Assembly: GCA_019747815.1 (NCBI GenBank)
Contig: JAIEQJ010000043.1
Span: 1-64,000, forward strand
Direction of reading: 5' to 3'
Origin: Hyphomonadaceae bacterium
Lineage (GTDB): Bacteria > Pseudomonadota > Alphaproteobacteria > Rhizobiales > Hyphomicrobiaceae
DNA: 64,000 nt
Made by a program: the position numbers and the translations under genes. Numbering within the stretch: position 1 is the first letter of the stretch; each line of letters opens with the position of its first letter. The notes under the pieces were generated by a model that saw nothing but the letters and a program-made list of their open reading frames with translations, did no database searches and was not told the origin of the DNA. Shown here one piece after another: positions 49,461 to 58,264 of this stretch.

Positions 49461-50237
49461 TTGCCCCGCTTCGCCGCCAACCTGAACTTCCTTTTCACCG
49501 AGCTGCCGTTCCTCGATCGCTTCGAAGCGGCGGCGAAAGCGGGCTTCAAGGGCGTGGAGTCGACCGACCCGTATTCCGCGTCCGCCAAGGAGGTTGCCGC
49601 ACGGCTGAAGGCCAACGGCTTGACGCTGGCATTGTTCAATACCCCGGCGGGCAGCGCTGAGGCCGGCGAGCGCGGCCTCGCCGCCGTGGCTGGCCGCGAG
49701 CAGGACTTTGCGGCCGCCTTCGACAAGGCCTTGCGCTATGCCGAGCTCACGGGCGGCCGAAAGATCCATGTGCTGGCTGGCCTCGTGCACCAGGGCGCGC
49801 GCCGCGAGGTCCTGGTTGCCAACCTCAGAAGGGCTGCAAAGCTTGCGGCCGCCGGTGGCGTGGACCTGCTGGTCGAGCCGATCAACCGCCGCGACATCCC
49901 GGGCTATCTCCTCAACAAGACGCACGAGGCGCGCGGGGTGATCCACGAGGTCGGCGAGCCCAACGTCGCCCTGCAATTCGATCTCTATCATCGCCAGGTG
50001 GAGGAGGGCGACGTGAGCATGGCGATCCGGGAGTTCGGCCGGCTCGCCCGGCACTACCAGATCGCGGGGCCGCCCGACCGCGGCGAGCCGGACGATGGCG
50101 AGCTGAACTATCGCGCGCTCTTCCGGCAGATCGACGCCAGCGGCTATGCCGGCTGGATCGGCTGCGAGTACCGGCCCAGGACGGATACGGTTGCGGGCTT
50201 GAGATGGGTGGCCGCCTGCGGGGTGTCGCTCGGGTGA
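49461..50237 (+). CDS. otnI: 2-oxo-tetronate / hydroxypyruvate isomerase family protein
   Basis: TIM-barrel isomerase, 258 residues, TTG start with AGGAGAC upstream. Conserved OtnI/Hyi segments: FAANLNFLFTELPFLDRF, FNTPAGSAEAGERG, LVEPINRRDIPGYLL, VALQFDLYHRQVEEGD and IGCEYRP. The gene directly precedes a DenD-like dehydrogenase, pointing to the D-erythronate (C4 sugar acid) pathway, where OtnI interconverts 2-oxo-tetronate isomers. The matching kinase and decarboxylase genes are not in the window. Confidence 0.85.
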   Translation: MPRFAANLNFLFTELPFLDRFEAAAKAGFKGVESTDPYSASAKEVAARLKANGLTLALFNTPAGSAEAGERGLAAVAGREQDFAAAFDKALRYAELTGGRKIHVLAGLVHQGARREVLVANLRRAAKLAAAGGVDLLVEPINRRDIPGYLLNKTHEARGVIHEVGEPNVALQFDLYHRQVEEGDVSMAIREFGRLARHYQIAGPPDRGEPDDGELNYRALFRQIDASGYAGWIGCEYRPRTDTVAGLRWVAACGVSLG

Positions 50238-50241
50238 TGAC

Positions 50242-50279
50242 CTCCTCTCCCCACCGTTCCTCGTGAATGGGGAGAGGAG
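50242..50279. repeat. CTCCTCTCCCCA perfect hairpin
   Basis: 12-bp arms CTCCTCTCCCCA / TGGGGAGAGGAG with a 14-nt loop between otnI and denD. It has no T-tract and may modulate downstream expression or stability. Confidence 0.65.
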
Positions 50280-50326
50280 CAAGGAAGCAAACTGCGCTAG
50301 GATCGAGCTGCGCGAAGGGAGACCCC

Positions 50327-51301
50327 ATGAAAGTCCTGATCATCGGCGGCGCGGGCATGATCGGCGCCAAGCTCGCAGAGCGGCTCGCCAAGGATGGCGA
50401 GATCGGCGGCAAGGCCATCTCCAGTCTCATCCTGCACGACGTCGTGGAAACCGCCATCCCGACCGGCGCCCGGATGCCGGTGGGGGTGCTGACCGGCGAC
50501 CTGCCGGCGCCGGGAGAAGCGGCGCGGCTCGTTGCCGGGACGCCCGACATTATCTTCCACCTTGCCGCCATCGTCTCCGGCGAGGCCGAGCAGGACTTTG
50601 ACAAGGGCTATCGCATCAACATGGACGGCACGCGCACTCTGCTCGAAGCGGTGCGCGCCGCCGGCCACAAGCCGCGGCTGGTGTTCGCCAGCTCGATTGC
50701 CGTGTTCGGCGCGCCGTTCCCCGAGGCCATCGGCGATGAGTTCTTCAACACGCCGCTTACCTCCTACGGCACGCAGAAGACCATCTGCGAGCTATTGGTC
50801 TCCGACTACACCCGCAAGGGGTTCCTGGATGGGATCAGCCTGCGGCTGCCCACCATTTGCGTGCGCCCCGGCAAGCCGAACAAGGCCGCGTCCGGCTTCT
50901 TCTCCAACATCATGCGCGAGCCGCTGGCGGGCCAGGAGGCGGTGCTGCCGGTGGCGGAGAGCGTGATGCACTGGCATGCCTCCCCGCGCGCGGCGGTGGA
51001 GTTCATGCGCCATGCCGCGACGCTCGACACTGCCAAGGTCGGTCCGCGCCGGGCGCTCACCATGCCGGGCCTGGCCGTTACCGTGGGCGAGCAGATCGCG
51101 GCCCTGAGGGCGGTCGCCGGCGACAGGGTCGCGGCCCGCATCCGCCGCGAGCCCGACCCGTTCATCGAGCAGATCGTCGCCGGCTGGCCGCGCAAGTTTG
51201 CCGCCCAGCGGGCGCTGGGGCTCGGTTTCAAGCCGGATCGGAGCTTTGAGGAGATCATCCGCTTCCATATCGAGGATGAGCTGGGCGGACGGGTCGCTTA
51301 A
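50327..51301 (+). CDS. denD: D-erythronate dehydrogenase-like SDR
   Basis: Extended SDR of 324 residues, start supported by AAGGGAGA. NAD-binding GGAGMIG at residues 7-13, FHLAAIVSGEAE, and the catalytic YGTQK (Y...K) near residue 150. This combination, with FASSIAVFGAPFP and SLRLPTICVRPGKPNKAASGF, matches the DenD subfamily that oxidises D-erythronate to 2-oxo-tetronate. The neighbouring otnI strengthens the call. Confidence 0.87.
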   Translation: MKVLIIGGAGMIGAKLAERLAKDGEIGGKAISSLILHDVVETAIPTGARMPVGVLTGDLPAPGEAARLVAGTPDIIFHLAAIVSGEAEQDFDKGYRINMDGTRTLLEAVRAAGHKPRLVFASSIAVFGAPFPEAIGDEFFNTPLTSYGTQKTICELLVSDYTRKGFLDGISLRLPTICVRPGKPNKAASGFFSNIMREPLAGQEAVLPVAESVMHWHASPRAAVEFMRHAATLDTAKVGPRRALTMPGLAVTVGEQIAALRAVAGDRVAARIRREPDPFIEQIVAGWPRKFAAQRALGLGFKPDRSFEEIIRFHIEDELGGRVA

Positions 51302-51451
51302 GGGCCTCCTTCGGGCTGTGCCGGTTCGGCTACAGGGGAGGCCGACAACCGCCCGCTGCCCCCCATTGTTTACGTTTGCGCCCCAAAATTGCTGTAGTTT
51401 CGGCTCTAACCGGGGGCGATCGCCGTCGGGTCCCATACGGAGAACACACCC

Positions 51452-51787
51452 ATGCGCCTCGCATCGCTTGCCCTTGCGGCCACCCTCACATTCGCGGCGG
51501 GCACGGCTGCGCTGGTTCCGGCGGCGGAGGCCTACGGGCGGCGGGGGCCGGCCGGGCCGGATCTCGGCTATGTCGTCGCCGAGAGCCGCTATGGGCCGCA
51601 GACCATCGCGGCGCCGGTGCGCATCAGCCTGCAGGGACGGCGCGAGGTTCGCCTGCCGGGCGGCACCTGGATCGAGTGCCACCGGAGCTGCAGCGAGACC
51701 CTGCGCCGCGAAACCATCGACTTCTGGCACATCCGCAACAACGGCAGCAACACCGACGGCGTCGGCTATCTGCACTACCGGTTCTAG
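51452..51787 (+). CDS. Small secreted protein of unknown function
   Basis: 111 residues: signal peptide MRLASLALAATLTFAAGTAALVPAAEA, then a mature part with GYVVAESRYG, a Cys pair in WIECHRSCSETLRR and the ending GVGYLHYRF. No family recognised beyond similar short exported proteins of Hyphomicrobiales. The TAG stop lies in a free CTAG. Confidence 0.7.
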   Translation: MRLASLALAATLTFAAGTAALVPAAEAYGRRGPAGPDLGYVVAESRYGPQTIAAPVRISLQGRREVRLPGGTWIECHRSCSETLRRETIDFWHIRNNGSNTDGVGYLHYRF

Positions 51788-52150
51788 CCCGGGACGCGCA
51801 AAGGCGACGCTCGGTTCGCCTGGCGGTGCCGGCGATCCAGCTCGAATGCCCGACCGGTGTCACGCGGGAATGAGTGGCGGAGCGGCTGGCAGGCGCCCGC
51901 TCGGTGAGTGGACCACCGCGTGCACGAGATCCGACGGATGTCTCCGCCTCTCGTCGGGACATGGATGGACGCGCTGTGCCGCTGCAACGGCGAAAAGGCC
52001 GTTGCCATGACACGCCGGGCGTGCGTAATACGTGTGCGGAGTTCTTCAATTGCCGCAGCGGGTGCTGAACCAACCCGATGCGGCCAACGATCAAGGCAGA
52101 GTCAAGGCAGGGGACTGCATACCGTCAAAACGCTGGAGGCATGCGCCGCC
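51788..52150. other. Gap with no supported gene
   Basis: 363 bases between the secreted protein gene and the broken membrane-protein gene. Only overlapping frames with arginine-rich, shadow-like composition are present; no repeat family member, RNA motif or promoter was recognised. Confidence 0.4.
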
Positions 52151-52781
52151 ATGTATGATCCTGCAGTCAATTTCAAGCGCACGGCTGGCGGATGGGTCTT
52201 CCGTGCCCCGAGCCCATGGATCTTCGGCAATACCCCGCACTATTTGGTCAGCGACGAGCAGAAGAGGAAGATCACGCAGGCGCTCACGCCTCGCCATCCG
52301 ATGCGCATGGTACCGATCGCAGTGGCTGCGTTTGCCGCCTGGTCGGTCGCTGTGGCCCTTGTGCTTTGGTTGCTCAGCTCCGGTCAGGGCGTCCGACAGT
52401 GCGCGATCTCGCCATCATGGTCCTTCTGATCGTCGCGCCCACGTTTGCCGCGTTATCCGCCTTCGCCGCGATCCAGCGCCGGCGTGTCGAACCCTTCCTT
52501 GCCGGGGCAGCACTTACGGATGAGCGGATCACGAGCGCGGAGATGAGGACAGCCGTCAATGCTTCGACATCCCCTCAAATGGCGCGCTGGATTTGGATGA
52601 CATTCGCCTTTGCTTGCGCGGTGATAGCAGGCACCATTGTCGTCAACTGGGTCATGAAACCATCCATGGTCTGGATAGGCCTCTCCGCATTCCTGGCGCT
52701 GATCTTCGGCTGGGAAGCTGTCCGCGGTACCGCATCAGCCTGCGCCCGCCCAAGCCAGACACCCGCCCCATGCCCGACTAA
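52151..52781 (+). pseudogene. Frameshifted membrane-protein gene (two shifts)
   Basis: A coherent protein can be read only by changing frame twice. Frame 1 from ATG 52151 (MYDPAVNFKRTAGGWVFRAP ... WSVAVALVLWLLSSGQG) must shift by -1 near 52380-52400 into PTVRDLAIMVLLIVAPTFAAL ... LIFGWEAV. It shifts again by -1 near 52725 into RYRISLRPPKPDTRPMPD with stop TAA at 52779-52781. The combined product (about 210 residues) has about four TM segments. Both breaks are consistent with single-base losses, making this a recent pseudogene unless they are sequencing errors. Family unknown. Confidence 0.65.
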
Positions 52782-52917
52782 GTTCTACCGACATTCACGG
52801 CCCCGATCGGGAACGGTCCTCCTGCGATTTGGCTGTTGGGGTTGCGAGCCAACGCCTTCGGCGAGTGGGCGAATCGGGCTAGCTGGGGCGCCAAGCCAGA
52901 GCCCAGCGGCCCCGCAG

Positions 52918-53586
52918 ATGTCCGATTTCAGCACGCAACCTCGGATCACCCCGCGCGTCGTCTCCTCGATCGAGCAGGCAATGACGGCCCGCCGCGCGCC
53001 GGGCCTTCAGGCGCGGCCGGATGCCTCGCCCGTGGACCAGCTTCTCCATGTCATGCATACCGTCAAGTCCGCACGCTTCTCGGCAGCCGAGCGGTTCGAG
53101 CGCAAGCACTCCATCTCGGTGTTCGCGTTGTCCATGGTGTCACTCTATTTCGTCGGCTTGTCCGTATGGCAGGCCATCTACGGCGCCGGCTTGAGCGAGC
53201 CCGCGAACCGGCTCGTCACGCTCGTCTCCATCATGTCCTCGATCTGCACGCTGGTGCTGGCGCTGATCGATTCCATGAACGACTACAAGATCAAGGCCCA
53301 CCACATGCACGGCTGCGCCCTGTCCGTGAACGATCTGCTTCAGGAACTGCGCATGCTGCAGACCAACGATCTTGCCGTCGTGCAGGATTTCCGCCGGCGC
53401 TACAACGAGGTGGTCCGCAGCTGTCCCTTCAATCACGCCCGCGTCGACTATCTGCTGGCGCGGGCGGAGCGCAGCGACCGATGGGAGACGAAGGCCTGGG
53501 CGCGTCTGCGCTATCTGATCGATATCTATGGACTGTATGGCGCATGCCTGCTCAGCCCGCCGCTGGTGCTGCTGCTGTTCGCGTAG
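52918..53586 (+). CDS. SLATT-domain two-TM protein
   Basis: 222 residues; the ATG at 52918 is the best start although the same frame is open far upstream through the pseudogene. Residues about 45-220 match the SLATT (SMODS/SLOG-associating two-TM) pattern: an amphipathic FSAAERFERKHSIS, TM1 VFALSMVSLYFVGLSVWQ, TM2 LVTLVSIMSSICTLVLALI, then DYKIKAHHMHGCALSVNDL and a helical tail. SLATT proteins are predicted membrane effectors of nucleotide-signalling or reverse-transcriptase defence systems. No such sensor gene is adjacent here. Confidence 0.7.
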   Translation: MSDFSTQPRITPRVVSSIEQAMTARRAPGLQARPDASPVDQLLHVMHTVKSARFSAAERFERKHSISVFALSMVSLYFVGLSVWQAIYGAGLSEPANRLVTLVSIMSSICTLVLALIDSMNDYKIKAHHMHGCALSVNDLLQELRMLQTNDLAVVQDFRRRYNEVVRSCPFNHARVDYLLARAERSDRWETKAWARLRYLIDIYGLYGACLLSPPLVLLLFA

Positions 53587-53668
53587 GCAGGGCGGGCAGG
53601 GGTTCTGACAGTCGCCGCTCGGGGCAGCCGCGTGCGGCGCTCCACGTGCGCTCCGTGCGGAATCGAGC

Positions 53669-54559
53669 CTACCGGCGCTCCTTGGCGAACATGGCCATGA
53701 TGGTCTGAGGCGCCGACACCAGGTCTGTCCCGGGTCCGAAGATCATCGGCAGGATGTTGGTGTGCCCGTAGAGCTGGTGGCCGCCGCCTTCCACGCGATA
53801 CAGCGTCACCGCCTGACCCGAACTGCAGGCCGACCAGTCGAGCCGCATCACTTTGATCTGGTCGCTGTCGGCGCCGCCGGCGGGCCGCTCGGCAGGCCCT
53901 GAGCAGCCGTTGGCACGGGCAATGAAGGCCGCCGTGCGCTCTGCCGGCCAAACGTTTCCGCGCGATCCGGTCAAGCCGACGCCACCCCCCTTGTAGGGGA
54001 CGAGCGGATCGGCCGTGCCGTTGAACATGATGACCGGCATGGGCTTCCTCAGCCGGCAGGCCGCACCGGCCTCGGCAGGCATGTTGGCGATGACGGTGGC
54101 AGCCCCCGCATATTGCTCGGGCGCCTCGCACAGCATGCGCAACGTCATCATGCCGCCATTGGAGATGCCGGCGATGTAGATGCGGGCAGGATCCGCGACG
54201 CCGCGCTTGACCAGCTCCTCATTCAGCCGCCGCAGAAAATCCACATCGTCGCTGCTCGACAGCCCATCCCCGCGCCCGTCGTTCCATAGCCGATAGATGC
54301 CTTCCGGGAAGACGGCAGCAAAACCCTGTGCGGCCGCGGCCTCCGCAAAGCCGGACCAGCGCGCGGTCAAGCTGGCAGAGATCGTGGCGCCGTGCAAAAC
54401 GATGAGCGTCGGCGCGTGCGCCTGCCGCACGGGCATGACAATGGCACTACGAACGCCGTCACGCGTTTCGAGCTGCCAGTCGTCGGCGGCAGCGCAGGAC
54501 TGACCTACAGGGAGCGCCGCCAGGACGGCAGCCAGCGCCCAACGGATCGTGCGTCGCAT
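53669..54559 (-). CDS. Secreted PHB-depolymerase/feruloyl-esterase-like hydrolase
   Basis: Exported alpha/beta hydrolase of 296 residues (LpqC/esterase CE1 type). Signal peptide MRRTIRWALAAVLAALPVGQSCAA. LIVLHGATISASLTARWSGF forms the oxyanion region, the nucleophile elbow is GISNGGMM (Ser about residue 133), and VIMFNGTADPLVPYKGGG carries the acid and GGGHQLYGH the catalytic His. Likely hydrolyses extracellular polyesters or aryl esters. The start at 54559 fits the signal peptide; the frame is open further upstream but without coding character. Confidence 0.85.
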   Translation of the reverse strand: MRRTIRWALAAVLAALPVGQSCAAADDWQLETRDGVRSAIVMPVRQAHAPTLIVLHGATISASLTARWSGFAEAAAAQGFAAVFPEGIYRLWNDGRGDGLSSSDDVDFLRRLNEELVKRGVADPARIYIAGISNGGMMTLRMLCEAPEQYAGAATVIANMPAEAGAACRLRKPMPVIMFNGTADPLVPYKGGGVGLTGSRGNVWPAERTAAFIARANGCSGPAERPAGGADSDQIKVMRLDWSACSSGQAVTLYRVEGGGHQLYGHTNILPMIFGPGTDLVSAPQTIMAMFAKERR

Positions 54560-54715
54560 CGTGGGGCCTGCCCTTCGCATGTCGCACAATGCTCCGTGAT
54601 TGGTGTACAAATCTCGCAGTCTGCATCCCTGGCAGCGATGGAGCCGGCCTGATGGGCACGCATGTGGCGCAACGGCTGCCGGCCGCGAAGATAAGCACAG
54701 ATCCGGGATGATGCG

Positions 54716-55213
54716 ATGCCGATCATGCTCCAAGGCTCGTGCCGCTGCGAGGCTGTCCACTTCACCGTCCGCTCGCACACGCCATACCCCTATCAGCTCT
54801 GCTACTGCAGCATCTGCCGCAAGACGGCAGGCGGAGGCGGCTTCGCCATCAACCTGATGGCCGACGTCCAAAGCCTCAAGGTGAAGGGGCGCGGGGCCAT
54901 CGGCGTCTACCGGGCGAAAATCTGCGACGACGACGGCGGCAACTGCCAGATCAGCACCGGTGAGCGCAACTATTGCACCAAATGCGGCAGCGCATTGTGG
55001 CTGTTCGACCCGTCGTGGCCCGACCTGGTGCATCCCTTTGCGTCGATCATCGACACATCCCTTCCCGTCCCGCCGGCGCGCACCCACGTGATGCTGCGCT
55101 ACAAGGCAAGCTGGGTGCAGCCGGTGATCGGCAAGACCGATGTGCGCTTCGACTTCTTGCCTGAGCAATCGATCGAGGATTGGCACAAGCAGCGCGGTTT
55201 GTGGATTGCCTAG
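54716..55213 (+). CDS. GFA family zinc-binding protein
   Basis: 165-residue Mss4-like protein of the glutathione-dependent formaldehyde-activating (GFA) family. Zinc ligands are visible as GSCRCEAV, CYCSICRKTAGG and NYCTKCGSALWLFD. Despite the family name, members rarely activate formaldehyde and function is usually unknown. The TAG stop belongs to a CTAG that begins a palindromic repeat. Confidence 0.85.
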   Translation: MPIMLQGSCRCEAVHFTVRSHTPYPYQLCYCSICRKTAGGGGFAINLMADVQSLKVKGRGAIGVYRAKICDDDGGNCQISTGERNYCTKCGSALWLFDPSWPDLVHPFASIIDTSLPVPPARTHVMLRYKASWVQPVIGKTDVRFDFLPEQSIEDWHKQRGLWIA

Positions 55214-55358
55214 AGCAGGATCGCTTCGGATTGAAGCATCTTGCCACAATGGCGAGGGCCTCGGCCGAAGCGTGACTCCTGCTCTGCATGAGTTGCTGAG
55301 AGTGCGATTCACGTTTCAATTGGAAGCTGCGCTTCCATATGAAACGATCGCGCTCTAG
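55210..55358 (+). repeat. Third CTAG-bounded palindromic element (AGAGCAGG type)
   Basis: Begins CTAGAGCAGGATCGCTTCGG, pairs with CCGAAGCGTGACTCCTGCTC, then a second hairpin GTTTCAATTGGAAG / CTTCCATATGAAAC and ends GCGCTCTAG. Its left CTAG is the stop of the GFA gene and its right CTAG is shared with element copy 5. Related AGAGCA-type palindromes are, from memory, common in Hyphomicrobiales. Confidence 0.8.
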
Positions 55359-55517
55359 TGTGATGATCGAGAAATTCGCCCTTCCTCGCAGCACGCCTGC
55401 TGAGCGAATTTCTCGATCTGAATCACACTAGAACCATGAGCTTGCTAGTGTCCTTTCGATCGCGAAGTTCGTTCAGCGCCTGCTGCAAGATCCGGCGAAC
55501 TTCGCGATCGGGACCAG
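55355..55517 (+). repeat. CTAG-bounded double-hairpin element, copy 5 (right end degraded)
   Basis: Unit A 55355-55431 (same loop as copy 1), linker, unit B from 55445. The right terminus reads GATCGGGACCAG instead of GGGACACTAG, so three bases appear lost. It is fused directly to the AGAGCAGG-type palindrome on its left. Confidence 0.88.
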
Positions 55518-55922
55518 CGCAATTCACCTTTTGATGTGGAGCGTCTATGCTGATCCGGTTGGCCGCAGATCTCCCGCACCATCTGCGCCGACAGGGGGCC
55601 GGTCTCGCCCGCAGTGGGGCCGGTCCCCGTCATGTGCGGGGGCCCATCAGGCATCGCGCCCTGCCCCTGCCGTGCAGCAGCATGGCTGCATATGCGGGGT
55701 CGCGGCGGCCGGCGCACCACAGGCAAGACTGAATTGCCGCGTCCCTGTGCTCTACAGCACAGGACCGATCGGCGGACTGCGATAGGATTGATGGCCCACT
55801 GCGGGCGAGATCGGGGCCGCCAGGATTGCGGCGTGCTCCGGGTGCGGGACCTTTGGGGTGCGGGGCTGGGGGCAGCATCGCACCCCATGTTCCCTTTTCC
55901 TCCTCCTCGCCCGTGGCCCGTG
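55518..55922. other. Gap without a supported gene
   Basis: About 400 bases between element copy 5 and the Crp/Fnr gene. One clean hairpin, CCTGTGCT-CTAC-AGCACAGG (55744-55763), is present. Open frames here are short, Pro/Arg-rich and look like shadows or relics. Confidence 0.4.
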
Positions 55923-56642
55923 TCAATCCTTGGCTGCCGGCGCCTCGGCAATGTCGACCAGCCCTGTCTCGTCGACGATGCTGATCTCCGTTCCGCTGAT
56001 CCTGATCACGTCGGCCAACTTGAGCTGGCCGAGCTGCCGGTTGACGTTGGCGCGCGACATGCCCAAGAACTTGCCGAGCTCTTCCTGCGAAATGACGAGC
56101 TGCAGATGCGCGCCGTCGGCGCTCGTGCGCCCGTAGCGCCGGGCGAGCCGCAGAAGCCCTCGCGCGGTGCGCCCGCGCATTTCCAAAGTGTTGTCCTCGA
56201 TGATGGCGGCGCCGATGCGAATCTTCTCGCAGAGCGCCTGAACAATTTCGAGCATTGCGGGCGGATGTGCCGACAATGTCGGCAGAAGATCGCGGGTGTG
56301 AACGACAAATATCTCCGAGTCCTCCAATGCAACGGTATCGACCGCGCGCTCCTTGCCGTCGAGGGCCGCTATCTCTCCAAAGATTTCTCCCGGCCCCACG
56401 TAGTAGAGAACGATCTCCTTGCCGTGGATGGTGGTGTTGGCGAGCTTGAACCGCCCCTTGACCACGACGTTGAGGCTGTCACCCGGGTCCCCGCGCCGAT
56501 AGACGACCGCACCCTTGGCGAGGCTCTTGAGCTGCCCCTTGCTGATCAGCTCGTCGATGACAATGTCGGGAAGTCGGCCAAGAAATGTATTGTTCGCCAG
56601 GAAGGGACGAATGCGATCGCGATGACGCAAGAGAGACCTCAT
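55923..56642 (-). CDS. Crp/Fnr family transcription regulator
   Basis: 239 residues from ATG 56642 (56648 is an equally possible start). N-terminal cyclic-nucleotide-binding-like barrel (LAKGAVVYRRGDPGDSLNVVVKG ... FGEIAALDGKERAVDTVA), long dimer helix, and C-terminal winged HTH with ISQEELGKFLGMSRANVNRQL. No FNR-type cysteine cluster is visible at the N-terminus. Target genes unknown; it is separated from pyk by 170 bases. Confidence 0.9.
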   Translation of the reverse strand: MRSLLRHRDRIRPFLANNTFLGRLPDIVIDELISKGQLKSLAKGAVVYRRGDPGDSLNVVVKGRFKLANTTIHGKEIVLYYVGPGEIFGEIAALDGKERAVDTVALEDSEIFVVHTRDLLPTLSAHPPAMLEIVQALCEKIRIGAAIIEDNTLEMRGRTARGLLRLARRYGRTSADGAHLQLVISQEELGKFLGMSRANVNRQLGQLKLADVIRISGTEISIVDETGLVDIAEAPAAKD

Positions 56643-56818
56643 GCTCATCCGTCCAACGACGTGCCGTCTCGGCCCAACGCCCCCCTGGGCAGCATTGCCA
56701 TGGGCTCAGATCACTCACGCCGTGACCTTGAACTGAGCCAGGTTAACCAAAAAGCGGCCCAGGCGTCAAAGCGCCGGAAGCCGGCCGGCGGTTCCGCGCC
56801 GACTTGCCCCGGCCAGCC

Positions 56819-58264
56819 TCATACGCCTTCAGCAACCGGGTTGCCCTGATCGTCGAGATGGGCGATGCGAACCATGTTGGTGGTGCCCGGCGAGCCAAGC
56901 GGCACGCCGGCGACGATGATCACTCCCTCGCCGGCCTTCGCAAATCCCTCGTCAAAGGCGATGCGGCAAGCCTTGCGGACCATGGCAGCCTGATTTTCCG
57001 GATCGCTGGTGAGCACGCAGTGCACGCCCCACGCCAGGGCCAGCTTGCGGCCGGTGCCAACCACCGGCGACAGGCCGACAACGGGCAGCCCCGGGCGCTC
57101 GCGCGCGACGCGCAGCGCCGTGGAGCCGGTGGCGGTGTAGCAGATGATGCCCGCGAGCTTGAGCGTGTCGGCAACCGTATGCGCCGCGGCGGCGATGGCG
57201 TCGGCGGCCGTGGCCAGCGGCGGCGTGCGCGTGGCGTGCACGATGGCGCCGTAGTTCGGGTCGCTCTCGACCTCAACGGCGATGCGATCCATCATGCGGA
57301 TCGCCTGCAGCGGATATTTGCCGACCGCGGATTCGGCGGAGAGCATGACGGCATCCGCACCATCGAAGCACGCCGTTGCCACGTCGGAAACTTCCGCGCG
57401 CGTCGGCACAGGCGAGGTGATCATGCTTTCCAGCATCTGCGTGGCGACCACCACCGGCTTGCCGGCCGCCCGAGCCTTGCTGACGATCTGCTTTTGCAGG
57501 CCGGGGACGCGCTCAACCGGCATCTCCACGCCCAGATCGCCGCGCGCGACCATCAATCCATCGGAGCTGGCGACGATGGCATCGAGATCGGTGATGGCGG
57601 CCGGCTTCTCGATCTTGGCCATCAGCGCGGCACCATGACCGACGATCTGGCGCGCAAGGCGCATGTCCTCGCCGCGCTGCACGAACGAAAGGGCCACCCA
57701 GTCGACGCCGAGGCGGAGCGCGTAGTCGAGGTCCTTGCGGTCCTTGTCCGTGAGCGGCCCGATCGGCAGCACGGTGTCGGGGAGGCTGATGCCCTTGCGG
57801 CCGGAGATTGTGCCGCCGACCACCACGGTGGCGTCGATGCGCGAGGCGCTCTTGTCGACGACCGTCATGCGGATCTTGCCGTCGTCGAGCAGCAGCGTGT
57901 GGCCCGGCTCGACCGCCTCGAAGATCTGGGGGTGCGGCAAAAACACGCGCTGCGCGGAGCCGGCGCTCTCCGTGGTGTCGAAGCGGAACGTGGCTCCCTC
58001 GCCCAGGGCCACGCTGCCGCCGCCGACGTCCCCGATGCGGAACTTGGGCCCCTGCAGGTCGGCGAGAATGCCGATCGGCCTGCTGAACGCCGCTTCGGCC
58101 GCGCGCACCGCCCCATGCAGCTTCTTCACCACCTCGAACGAGGAGTGGCTCATGTTGATGCGAAAAACGTCGACGCCTGCCTCGAAGAGTTGTGCGATCA
58201 TCTCGGGGGCGGACGACGCAGGCCCTAGTGTGGCAACGATCTTGACGCGCCGGCTGCGTCTCAT
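56819..58264 (-). CDS. pyk: Pyruvate kinase
   Basis: Final glycolytic enzyme making ATP and pyruvate from phosphoenolpyruvate, 481 residues. Motifs: KIVATLGPAS, FRINMSHSSFE, ADLQGPKFRIG, signature MAKIEKPAAI (catalytic Lys), MVARGDLGVEMP and ATQMLESMI. The start ATG overlaps the DUF1036 stop by four bases (ATGA type on the minus strand), so the two are one transcription unit. Confidence 0.97.
   Translation of the reverse strand: MRRSRRVKIVATLGPASSAPEMIAQLFEAGVDVFRINMSHSSFEVVKKLHGAVRAAEAAFSRPIGILADLQGPKFRIGDVGGGSVALGEGATFRFDTTESAGSAQRVFLPHPQIFEAVEPGHTLLLDDGKIRMTVVDKSASRIDATVVVGGTISGRKGISLPDTVLPIGPLTDKDRKDLDYALRLGVDWVALSFVQRGEDMRLARQIVGHGAALMAKIEKPAAITDLDAIVASSDGLMVARGDLGVEMPVERVPGLQKQIVSKARAAGKPVVVATQMLESMITSPVPTRAEVSDVATACFDGADAVMLSAESAVGKYPLQAIRMMDRIAVEVESDPNYGAIVHATRTPPLATAADAIAAAAHTVADTLKLAGIICYTATGSTALRVARERPGLPVVGLSPVVGTGRKLALAWGVHCVLTSDPENQAAMVRKACRIAFDEGFAKAGEGVIIVAGVPLGSPGTTNMVRIAHLDDQGNPVAEGV

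Noticed and set aside
55518-55922. Proline/arginine-rich frame on the minus strand upstream of the repeat
   Set aside because: No start with a ribosome site and no recognisable domain; it runs into the repeat element, so it is probably noise or a relic.
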